From the NCBI GenBank assembly GCA_038321615.1, contig JBBQFC010000026.1, forward strand, positions 1-41,201: DNA of 41,201 bases, in the 5' to 3' direction. Origin of the DNA: JBBQFC01 sp038321615. GTDB taxonomy: Bacteria; Bacteroidota; Bacteroidia; Flavobacteriales_D; Cryomorphaceae. Positions 15,437 to 23,081 of the stretch are shown piece after piece (within the stretch, counting starts at the first letter, position 1; each line of letters opens with the position of its first letter). The position numbers and the translations under genes are program-made. The notes under the pieces are model-generated. The model was not told where the DNA came from, searched no databases, and saw nothing but the letters and a program-made list of their open reading frames with translations.

Positions 15437-15679
15437 ATGGAATTATTAGCTGTTCTTTTACAAGCTGCTGCTGATGCCGGTCTTGCCGGTATTGGTGCTG
15501 GATTGGCTGCCGTAGGTGCAGGTATGGGTATCGGTAGAATCGGTGCCTCTGCTCTTGAATCTATGGCTCGGCAACCCGAAGCTACCGGAGACATCCGTGC
15601 AAACATGATCGTAGCTGCTGCCCTTGTTGAAGGGGTTGCACTTTTTGCGGTTATTGTTTGTCTATTGGTTGTACTCTAA
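15437..15679 (+). CDS. atpE: ATP synthase F0 subunit c
   Basis: An 80-residue hairpin of two membrane helices that forms the rotor ring. The first helix is glycine/alanine-rich (GAGLAAVGAGMGIGRIGAS), followed by the polar loop (ARQPEATGDIRAN) and the second helix with the ion-binding carboxylate E65 (ALVEGVALF). The neighbouring residue is glycine and there is no glutamine at the sodium-binding position of the first helix, so the ring is predicted to carry protons. The A-rich leader before the ATG suits high translation. A strong hairpin with a T-run follows the gene at once. Confidence 0.97.
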   Translation: MELLAVLLQAAADAGLAGIGAGLAAVGAGMGIGRIGASALESMARQPEATGDIRANMIVAAALVEGVALFAVIVCLLVVL

Positions 15680-15688
15680 CGAACATTT

Positions 15689-15731
15689 AAAGGCCTTGCT
15701 CCAGCGGTTGGCTGGAGCGGCCTTTTCTTTT
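15689..15731 (+). terminator. Terminator-like hairpin between atpE and atpF
   Basis: AAAGGCC (15689-15695) pairs with GGCCTTT (15719-15725), and GCTCCAGC (15698-15705) pairs with GCTGGAGC (15711-15718). There is a TT bulge and a GGTTG loop, and the stem is followed by TCTTTTT. A 15-base-pair stem with a T-run inside the operon should act as a partial terminator or as an mRNA 3' stabiliser. Either would raise atpE output relative to the genes after it, matching the high copy number of subunit c. Confidence 0.75.
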
Positions 15732-15751
15732 TAACCTTTAAAACACACAAT

Positions 15752-16240
15752 ATGCTTTCTGTTAGTTGGGGTACTGTAATTTGGTCATCAATCGCCTTCC
15801 TCGCCGTAGCTTTTATCTTGGCTAAACTCGCGTGGAAACCGATTTTATCAGCTATTCGTGAGCGCGAAGAAGGCATCGATCAAGCGTTGAAATCGGCCGA
15901 GAAAGCCCGGCAAGAAATGTCGAATCTCACATCTAGCAATGAGCAACTGCTCAAAGAAGCCCGTGCCGAACGCGACGCTATGATGCGCGACGCCCGAGAT
16001 ACCAAAGATAAAATCGTTGCCGAAGCCAAAGGAAAAGCCGAGCAGGAATATGCGGCGATTTTGGCTTCCGCTAAAGCCGATATTCAAACGGAAAAAATGG
16101 CCGCTTTAGCTGAAATCAAAAATCAAGTTGCGCAACTCAGCATCGAAATTGCCGAAAAGCTAATACGCGATGAGCTCAAAAGCTCTGATAAGCAGCGCGA
16201 GTTGATTGACAAGTACATCCAAGAAGCAAAATTTAACTGA
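15752..16240 (+). CDS. atpF: ATP synthase F0 subunit b
   Basis: This is the peripheral stalk subunit that ties the F1 head to subunit a. The 162-residue product has one N-terminal membrane helix (about 5-27, WGTVIWSSIAFLAVAFILAKLAW), the conserved KPILSAIREREEGIDQAL, and then a long charged helix rich in alanine, glutamate and lysine, typical of the right-handed coiled coil. Its TGA stop shares one base with the atpH ATG (TGATG), so translation is coupled. Confidence 0.96.
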   Translation: MLSVSWGTVIWSSIAFLAVAFILAKLAWKPILSAIREREEGIDQALKSAEKARQEMSNLTSSNEQLLKEARAERDAMMRDARDTKDKIVAEAKGKAEQEYAAILASAKADIQTEKMAALAEIKNQVAQLSIEIAEKLIRDELKSSDKQRELIDKYIQEAKFN

Positions 16241-16797
16241 TGCATCGGCAATCGAAAGTTTCGCAGCGCTACGCCAAGTCTTTACTTCAATTTGCTGAGG
16301 AGCAGAAAGCCGTGAAAGCGGTGGCCGAAGATATGGCTGTGGTAGCCGAAACCTGCGAAAATAGCCGCGAGTTGACCAATCTGCTCAAGAGCCCGATTGT
16401 GAAAACCGACAAAAAGATTGCCATTCTCCAGCAAATATTCAGCGGAAAAGTGGGGACAATTACTTCCAAGTTTTTCGAAGTTCTGGCCAAGAAGAAGCGC
16501 GAAGGAATCATCGGCGATATCGCTAAGGCTTTTACAGCAATGTACAAAGCCGAGCAAGGCATAGTTAGCGCTGAAATTACCACTGCGGGGCCGCTTGACG
16601 ACGCTACAAAAGCAAAGGCTAATAAAATGCTACAATATTTTGGCGATAAAACAGAATTGACCGAGAAGGTTGACCCTTCTATTATTGGCGGATTTATCAT
16701 TCGCGTCGGAGACCGTCAATACGACGAATCGGTAGCGAATAAAATCCGCAATTTGAAACGCACGTTTTCAAAAAACACTTATTTAACAGACTTATAA
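16240..16797 (+). CDS. atpH: ATP synthase F1 subunit delta
   Basis: A 185-residue peripheral stalk protein that links subunit b to the top of the alpha-beta hexamer. It has an N-terminal helical bundle (SQRYAKSLLQFAEEQKAVKAV) and a C-terminal domain with the family signature VDPSIIGGFIIRVGDRQYDESVANKIRNL written here in shortened view (IIGGFIIRVGDRQYD). Length is normal. It follows atpF with a one-base overlap and precedes atpA by ten bases. Confidence 0.96.
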   Translation: MHRQSKVSQRYAKSLLQFAEEQKAVKAVAEDMAVVAETCENSRELTNLLKSPIVKTDKKIAILQQIFSGKVGTITSKFFEVLAKKKREGIIGDIAKAFTAMYKAEQGIVSAEITTAGPLDDATKAKANKMLQYFGDKTELTEKVDPSIIGGFIIRVGDRQYDESVANKIRNLKRTFSKNTYLTDL

Positions 16798-16807
16798 AAA
16801 TCATAAG

Positions 16808-18382
16808 ATGGCCGAAGTTAAGCCCGCTGAAGTATCAGCAATCCTCCGCGAACAACTCGCTGGATTTAAATCAGAAGCCGAACTCGAAGAGGTTGGTACG
16901 GTTCTCCAGGTCGGCGATGGTATCGCTCGTATCTATGGTCTTACCAGCGTAAAAGCGGGTGAGCTCATCGAGTTTGAAACCGGCCTTAAAGGTATGGTTC
17001 TCAACTTAGAAGAAGACAATGTGGGTGCCGTATTGCTGGGTAACTCCAAAGCCATTAAAGAAGGCGACACGGTAAAACGAACCGGTAAAATTTCTTCTAT
17101 CCAAGTGGGTGAAGGAATGCTCGGACGCGTTGTAAATACCCTCGGCGAACCGATCGACGGCAAGGGCCCTTTAGCTGGTCAACTCTATGAGATGCCAATC
17201 GAGCGCAAAGCTCCTGGTGTAATATACCGTCAGCCGGTAAACGAACCGCTTCAAACAGGTATTAAGGCGATCGATGCCATGATTCCAATAGGTAGAGGCC
17301 AACGAGAGCTTATCATCGGCGACCGCCAAACCGGCAAAACCACTGTGGCGATCGATACTATTATTAATCAACGCGAGTTTTACGACGCCGGCAAGCCGGT
17401 GTACTGCATCTACGTAGCAATTGGACAAAAAGGATCGACTGTAGCACAAATCGTAAAAACCCTCACCGACAATGGCGCAATGCCTTACTCGGTAGTAGTT
17501 GCTGCAAACGCTTCCGAACCTGCGCCTATACAGTTTCTTGCTCCATTCGCAGGTGCGGCCATCGGAGAGTTTTTCCGCGACTCGGGTAAGCCAGCCTTGA
17601 TCGTTTACGATGACTTGTCGAAGCAAGCGGTAGCTTACCGCGAAGTATCACTTCTTCTTCGTCGACCTCCCGGACGCGAAGCTTATCCCGGCGACGTATT
17701 CTACCTTCACTCACGTCTTTTGGAGCGTGCCGCCAAGGTGATCAACTCCGACGAGATCGCAAAAAACATGAACGACCTTCCCGAATCTATGAAAGGTTTG
17801 GTGAAAGGTGGTGGCTCGCTTACGGCGCTTCCAATTATTGAAACCCAAGCGGGCGACGTTTCGGCGTACATTCCGACGAACGTAATTTCAATCACCGACG
17901 GACAGATATTCTTAGAGTCAAACCTCTTCCTTTCGGGGGTCCGGCCTGCTATTAACGTAGGTATTTCGGTATCGCGCGTAGGGGGCTCGGCTCAAATCAA
18001 ATCGATGAAGAAAGTAGCCGGTACACTGAAGCTCGATCAAGCCCAATACCGCGAGCTAGAAGCTTTCGCGAAATTTGGTTCCGATCTCGACCCTGCTACC
18101 ATGTCGGTACTCGGCAAAGGAGCGCGAAACGTGGAAATTTTGAAGCAGGCGCAAAACTCTCCAATGTCTGTAGAGAAGCAAGTAGCGATCATCTACTTAG
18201 GTTCGAAAGGTCTATTGAGCAAAATTCCAGTAAATCGTATAAAAGAGTTCGAACACGAATACCTCGAATTTCTCGACACCAAGCACCGCAACGTACTGGA
18301 TATGCTGAAAGCCGGAAATCTCTCCGAAGAAGCTATTAAGACGATGGAAACTGTAGCCGCCGATTTGGCTGGGAAATATTAA
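16808..18382 (+). CDS. atpA: ATP synthase F1 subunit alpha
   Basis: The non-catalytic nucleotide-binding subunit of the F1 hexamer, 524 residues. An N-terminal beta-barrel contains VGDGIARIYGL. The P-loop is G171-DRQTGKT-178, with the QKGSTVAQIVKTL segment following. The nucleotide-binding region ends with the conserved DDLSKQAVAYR, and the alpha-type arginine finger region lies in AINVGISVSRVGGSAQ. The C-terminal helical domain is intact. It is well conserved and has no unusual features. Confidence 0.98.
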   Translation: MAEVKPAEVSAILREQLAGFKSEAELEEVGTVLQVGDGIARIYGLTSVKAGELIEFETGLKGMVLNLEEDNVGAVLLGNSKAIKEGDTVKRTGKISSIQVGEGMLGRVVNTLGEPIDGKGPLAGQLYEMPIERKAPGVIYRQPVNEPLQTGIKAIDAMIPIGRGQRELIIGDRQTGKTTVAIDTIINQREFYDAGKPVYCIYVAIGQKGSTVAQIVKTLTDNGAMPYSVVVAANASEPAPIQFLAPFAGAAIGEFFRDSGKPALIVYDDLSKQAVAYREVSLLLRRPPGREAYPGDVFYLHSRLLERAAKVINSDEIAKNMNDLPESMKGLVKGGGSLTALPIIETQAGDVSAYIPTNVISITDGQIFLESNLFLSGVRPAINVGISVSRVGGSAQIKSMKKVAGTLKLDQAQYRELEAFAKFGSDLDPATMSVLGKGARNVEILKQAQNSPMSVEKQVAIIYLGSKGLLSKIPVNRIKEFEHEYLEFLDTKHRNVLDMLKAGNLSEEAIKTMETVAADLAGKY

Positions 18383-18418
18383 ATTCAGCATTAGCTGCAT
18401 AACTGAAGATTAGTCCCG

Positions 18419-19294
18419 ATGGCCAACCTAAAGGAAATACGATCGCGCATCACCTCGGTAAATTCTACCAGGCAGATCACTTCTGCTATGAAAATGGTGT
18501 CGGCAGCGAAGCTCCGCCGCGCACAAGAGGCCATAACACAGATGCGCCCTTATGCCCTGAAGCTGCAGGAAATCCTTCAAAATTTAACAGGATCGCTCGA
18601 TGTAAGCGAGAATGCTTTCGCTAAGGAGCGGCCTGTGAAACGGGTATTGGTGATAAATGTGACTTCCAATCGCGGCCTGTGCGGCGCCTTTAATAACAAC
18701 GTCATCAAGGACAGTCGCGCTATCATGGCCGAGCATCCAGGAGCCACAGTGAAGGTGCTATCAGTCGGAAAGAAATCGTTTGACTTCTTCAAAAAGACCA
18801 CGCACAATCCCGGCGTAGGCTATCCGGCAGAACCCTTTAGAATCTACGAGGATCTAAACTTCGGCGAAGCATCGATCATTGCTCAAGCAGTAATGGATAA
18901 GTTTACGGAAGAGAAAGTTGATAAAGTCTATTTGGTGTACAACGCCTTTAAGAACGCCGCTGTGCAGGTGCTAAATCGCGAGCAGTTTCTCCCTATAGTA
19001 GCTACTGCTCCAGAAAACACAGACAGCAAGGTTCAAGCAGATTATATCTTCGAGCCGAGCAAGGAAGAAATAGTAACGGAGCTGATTCCAAAATCATTAA
19101 AAATCCAACTCTACAAGGCTATTCTCGATTCGAACGCTGCCGAGCATGGTGCCCGGATGACGGCTATGCACAAAGCCACTGACAACGCAAGTGAAATGTT
19201 GAAAGATCTTAAACTCACTTACAACAAAGCGCGCCAGGCATCTATTACCAACGAAATTTTGGAAATCGTAGCAGGAGCAGAAGCTTTAAGCTGA
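18419..19294 (+). CDS. atpG: ATP synthase F1 subunit gamma
   Basis: The central rotor shaft, 291 residues. The N-terminal helix ANLKEIRSRITSVNSTRQIT and SAMKMVSAAKLRRAQ is the classic start. The middle has VTSNRGLCGAFNNNV. The C-terminal helix MTAMHKATDNASEML and TYNKARQASITNEILEI completes the coiled coil. It is the last gene of the synthase operon here: atpD and atpC do not follow, and a terminator stands 28 bases downstream of the stop. Confidence 0.97.
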   Translation: MANLKEIRSRITSVNSTRQITSAMKMVSAAKLRRAQEAITQMRPYALKLQEILQNLTGSLDVSENAFAKERPVKRVLVINVTSNRGLCGAFNNNVIKDSRAIMAEHPGATVKVLSVGKKSFDFFKKTTHNPGVGYPAEPFRIYEDLNFGEASIIAQAVMDKFTEEKVDKVYLVYNAFKNAAVQVLNREQFLPIVATAPENTDSKVQADYIFEPSKEEIVTELIPKSLKIQLYKAILDSNAAEHGARMTAMHKATDNASEMLKDLKLTYNKARQASITNEILEIVAGAEALS

Positions 19295-19322
19295 TGAAAA
19301 TCTAAAATTTAACGACCTTGAG

Positions 19323-19349
19323 CCCTGTGAATTCCACAGGGTTTTTTTT
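19323..19349 (+). terminator. Rho-independent terminator after atpG
   Basis: CCCTGTG (19323-19329) and CACAGGG (19335-19341) form a perfect seven-pair stem with an AATTC loop. Eight T residues follow directly. It closes the ATP synthase operon. Confidence 0.9.
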
Positions 19350-19379
19350 GGCTTGGTTTCTGGTGATCGCCCTCCGCTC

Positions 19380-22300
19380 ATGACCGTACTTTCGCTTCGC
19401 TCAGTCCGATTATTAATCTTTGGGTTATTGCTCATATTAATAGCACACCCAGCTAGCAAATGGATTAATAGCGTTTCTGATCCAAAGTCGGAAAGTCGCC
19501 GTTTTGCACATGCACTCGACGCCGAAAGCTCCGATCTCCAACGCGAAATCCTATTCGTCCAGGCACAGGTGCGAAAGTTGGGGCCTCGAAAGGCACATGT
19601 GGCCTTGGCTGACTATTTCGAACGTAAACTCAACGATCGTAATTTTTCCATCTCCGTATTTCGAAACGATGAACTCGTGCTCTGGTCTGACAATAGTGTT
19701 TCGCCCGTTAGTGTGCTGAGAGCCGGAGCGCAGGGCGTTCAAGTTCAGCGGCTTGAAAATGGCTGGTATCGCTTGCTCTACCTAACCGATGGCATAGACG
19801 AATATTGCGGTGCCATCCTTATAAAGAACGCCTTTCCATACGAAAACAAGTACCTCAGCAATACCTTCGCGCCGGCACTTTCCATACCCGGACTTAAGGA
19901 TATTTCAAAAGAACCTAGTACCGGCGCCGTTGAGCTACAAATAGGGAGTGAGCGCTTTTACCTCCATTTTGGAGATTCCCATGTTCGACATCAGTTCGCC
20001 TTCTGGCTGCTGTTGATGGCTTATGTGGCAGGAATCATTGGCCTATTCGCAGGTTTATATTTATTGTATTTCCAATTGAGCCGAAGGTATAAACCTTGGG
20101 TAGGTTTTGCTCTGATTGCTGCTATCGCGATCTTGCTCCGCTATGCGGGCATCTCCGCAGGTTGGCCCGAAATACTCCGTTACAATCCACTCTTCGCCCC
20201 CACTCTTTACGCGTCTTCCAAGTTTTACCCCTCCCTATTCGACTTTGTATTAAACGCGCTAACACTCTCATTCTTAGCCAGATTATTCGCCAATCTTGTA
20301 GCACGCAGCACCGTAAGATTCCATAATATCCAGGGTTTGATAGTTTTAGGGCTGGCTTCTTTTGGTGTGTTCACTTATGCGGCTTACATCAACCATTTGC
20401 TGAAAGGATTGGTGCTCAACTCAAACATACCCTTTGAGATCAATAATATTCTCGACCTTCATTTCAGCTCGTTTTTTGCAATTGGTGGCGCGTTTATTCT
20501 GCTCTATTCTTTCTACGATGCGGCCAGAGCTTTGCTCATCACGAGCGACTACCTAAAGTCAAAAAACGACGAATCGAAATTGGTGGTGATATTGGTCGCC
20601 ACAGGCATCTATGTGGCTGGCTCTCATCTGCTGCAAATTCGAGATATGATTTCGGTGCTTTGGCCATGCGTGGCCTTACTTCTGCTTATGTTGGCGCACA
20701 GCACTGGTGTTCAGCGTAAATCCCCGCATTTGGGCTGGATTATGATAGCCATACTTATAAGTGGTGGTGTGGCCGCATATAATTTCCTTAAGTACGGTGA
20801 GCAGCGCGAGATTAACCAGCGGCAGCTTCTCGCCGAGAAACTGGCTATAGATGAAGACCCCGTAGCCGAAATTCTATATCCCGATGTGGTCGATGCGCTG
20901 CGAAAGGATAGAAGTGTGCAAAATGTGTTTGAAGAAAATGAGCTCCATTCCCGCGAAATCCTTGAAGATTACGTGCTATCGCGCTATTTCAATGGCTATT
21001 GGAGCAAGTACGATATTCACCTTTATTGCTTTGATTCCGACAGCACTATTTGGGGAAAACTCCCAGATATAAGGCCCAAAACATTTCAGGAAATACGAAG
21101 AGAAATCTTTCAACACGGTGTAGAGTCGCAGGAACATCCGGGATTGTACTACATGTATAATTCGAAGGATCTTATCACCTATATTGCCATAGTACCACTC
21201 TATTACAGTCGATCGGAGATTCCTGATGGGTACTTCGTTTTTGAAATGGGCTCGAAATTTTTTCCGCGGCAAGTCGGTTTTCCGTCGTTGCTAATCGACG
21301 GCAGCTCGGCCACTGGGATTTCAGATCTCGGATACAGTAGTGCGCGCTACATTGACAATCTATTAATTCAAAGTCAGGGCCCCTTCTCCTATCAATCGCA
21401 CTTTCCCAAAAATGCCGTGACCGAAGACCAATTCTATAAATTGAGTTTCGGTGGGTATAACCATCTGGTCAACCAAATTGACGGTCGCACAGTGCTTATG
21501 ATCAGCAGAGCGATTCCGTCCTGGCTCGATAAAGCCACTACCTTCAGTTACCTCTGCGTGCTGTTTGGCTTATTGCTCCTTGCGTCGAACATGCTAATCC
21601 GTGTCGTACAAGGCCGTGCACTCTTTGACTTAAACCTCAACCAAAAAATTCAAACTTTACTCGTTGTCCTTACTCTGGCGAGTCTCCTGCTTTTCGCTTT
21701 TGCAACGCGCTATTACATTGAAAAAAACTTCACGCAAAAAAACAGCGGACAAATAAGTGAAAAGATGCAGTCGATCCTACTTGAGCTCAAAAGCAAACTT
21801 GGCGAAGAGGAAGCCTTAGAGTACGACATGTCCGATATGCTCAACCAAATGCTCAATCGTTTGTCGTTCATTTTTTTTACGGACATCAACATCTATTCGC
21901 CTGGAGGCAACCTGGTGGGGTCGAGTCAGATACGAATGTTTAACGAAGGTCTGATTTCGCGCACCATCGACCCAACCGCTTTTGGCCAAATGGCTTACTA
22001 CGATCAAATAGAATATATTCATGCAGAAGAAATTGGAAGCTTAGCGTATTATTCGGGGTACACCCCATTTTACAACTCGCGGGGAGACCTGTTAGCCTAT
22101 ATCAATCTCCCTTATTTTGCTAAACAGAAGGAGCTCGACAATGAGATTTCCCGGTTTCTCGTAGCTGTGATCAACATTTTTGTATTGCTCTTCCTGATAT
22201 CGATATTCGTAGGATTGTTGACCACTCAATGGATCACTTCCCCTTTGCGCTCCATTCGCGAAAGCCTGGCCGAAGTGCAGTTTGGACGCAATAACGCCTT

Positions 22301-23081
22301 GCTCCAATATCGTGGCAGCGACGAAATAGGAAGGTTGGTTGCGGAGTACAATGCTAAAGTGGGCGAGCTCGCGGAGAATGCAGAGCGATTGGCGCAATCG
22401 GAGCGCGAGTCGGCTTGGCGCGAAATGGCCAAACAGGTAGCCCACGAGATCAAAAATCCGCTTACCCCCATGAAGCTGCGCGTTCAACACGCCATGCGCT
22501 CAGTAGAGCAAACAGGTAATATATCGGCAGAACAGTTCAAACCTTTGGCCGACAGCCTGGTAGAGCAAATAGACGCCCTGAGTGCTATTGCATCAGCTTT
22601 CTCTGATTTTGCCCGTATGCCTCAAGCACAATCTGAGGCCGTTGACTTGTGGAACCTTGTAGAGCACACTGCCGGTTTATATAAAGGATATGGAGAAGTA
22701 ACCTTCGTCTTCGATAATCGAGCAGGTGGCAAGGCCATCATTTTGGGTGATAAGAAGCAGCTGATTCGTGTCTTGAACAATATCATCAAAAATGCTACGC
22801 AAGCCTTAGAAGGCGCAAATCAGGCCCAAATTACCATCAGCCTGGAGCAGGAAGCAAATGGTTATAAACTCACCGTGAGCGACAATGGAGTGGGAATTCG
22901 CGCAGAGGCTCGGCCTTACCTATTTACTCCAAACTTCACCACTAAGACAACTGGAATGGGTCTGGGGCTAGCGATTTCAAAAAACATTGTAGAGCAGGCC
23001 GGGGGGAAAATTTGGTTTGAATCTTCAATCGGCATCGGCACCCAGTTTTTCATTTGGCTGCCGGCTATCCATAGCGATTAA
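19380..23081 (+). CDS. Large NtrY-like membrane sensor histidine kinase
   Basis: A 1233-residue sensor kinase, counted from the ATG at 19380; a TTG at 19353 lies against the terminator and is unlikely. There is an N-terminal membrane helix (about 8-26) and a first extracytoplasmic region. A block of about eight helices (206-480) and a second large outer region (about 480-715) follow. Two more helices precede a third sensor region (785-925), and a last helix precedes HAMP (about 950-1000). The kinase core has the H box with H1022 (QVAHEIKNPLTPMKL), N box NIIKNATQAL, G1 SDNGVGI and G2 TGMGLGLAISKNIVEQAGG. All catalytic motifs are present. The PMKLR form of the H box is typical of NtrY-type kinases. 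No response regulator gene is adjacent, so its partner is unknown. Its 3' end overlaps the convergent peptidase gene by 57 bases. Confidence 0.9.
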   Translation: MTVLSLRSVRLLIFGLLLILIAHPASKWINSVSDPKSESRRFAHALDAESSDLQREILFVQAQVRKLGPRKAHVALADYFERKLNDRNFSISVFRNDELVLWSDNSVSPVSVLRAGAQGVQVQRLENGWYRLLYLTDGIDEYCGAILIKNAFPYENKYLSNTFAPALSIPGLKDISKEPSTGAVELQIGSERFYLHFGDSHVRHQFAFWLLLMAYVAGIIGLFAGLYLLYFQLSRRYKPWVGFALIAAIAILLRYAGISAGWPEILRYNPLFAPTLYASSKFYPSLFDFVLNALTLSFLARLFANLVARSTVRFHNIQGLIVLGLASFGVFTYAAYINHLLKGLVLNSNIPFEINNILDLHFSSFFAIGGAFILLYSFYDAARALLITSDYLKSKNDESKLVVILVATGIYVAGSHLLQIRDMISVLWPCVALLLLMLAHSTGVQRKSPHLGWIMIAILISGGVAAYNFLKYGEQREINQRQLLAEKLAIDEDPVAEILYPDVVDALRKDRSVQNVFEENELHSREILEDYVLSRYFNGYWSKYDIHLYCFDSDSTIWGKLPDIRPKTFQEIRREIFQHGVESQEHPGLYYMYNSKDLITYIAIVPLYYSRSEIPDGYFVFEMGSKFFPRQVGFPSLLIDGSSATGISDLGYSSARYIDNLLIQSQGPFSYQSHFPKNAVTEDQFYKLSFGGYNHLVNQIDGRTVLMISRAIPSWLDKATTFSYLCVLFGLLLLASNMLIRVVQGRALFDLNLNQKIQTLLVVLTLASLLLFAFATRYYIEKNFTQKNSGQISEKMQSILLELKSKLGEEEALEYDMSDMLNQMLNRLSFIFFTDINIYSPGGNLVGSSQIRMFNEGLISRTIDPTAFGQMAYYDQIEYIHAEEIGSLAYYSGYTPFYNSRGDLLAYINLPYFAKQKELDNEISRFLVAVINIFVLLFLISIFVGLLTTQWITSPLRSIRESLAEVQFGRNNALLQYRGSDEIGRLVAEYNAKVGELAENAERLAQSERESAWREMAKQVAHEIKNPLTPMKLRVQHAMRSVEQTGNISAEQFKPLADSLVEQIDALSAIASAFSDFARMPQAQSEAVDLWNLVEHTAGLYKGYGEVTFVFDNRAGGKAIILGDKKQLIRVLNNIIKNATQALEGANQAQITISLEQEANGYKLTVSDNGVGIRAEARPYLFTPNFTTKTTGMGLGLAISKNIVEQAGGKIWFESSIGIGTQFFIWLPAIHSD

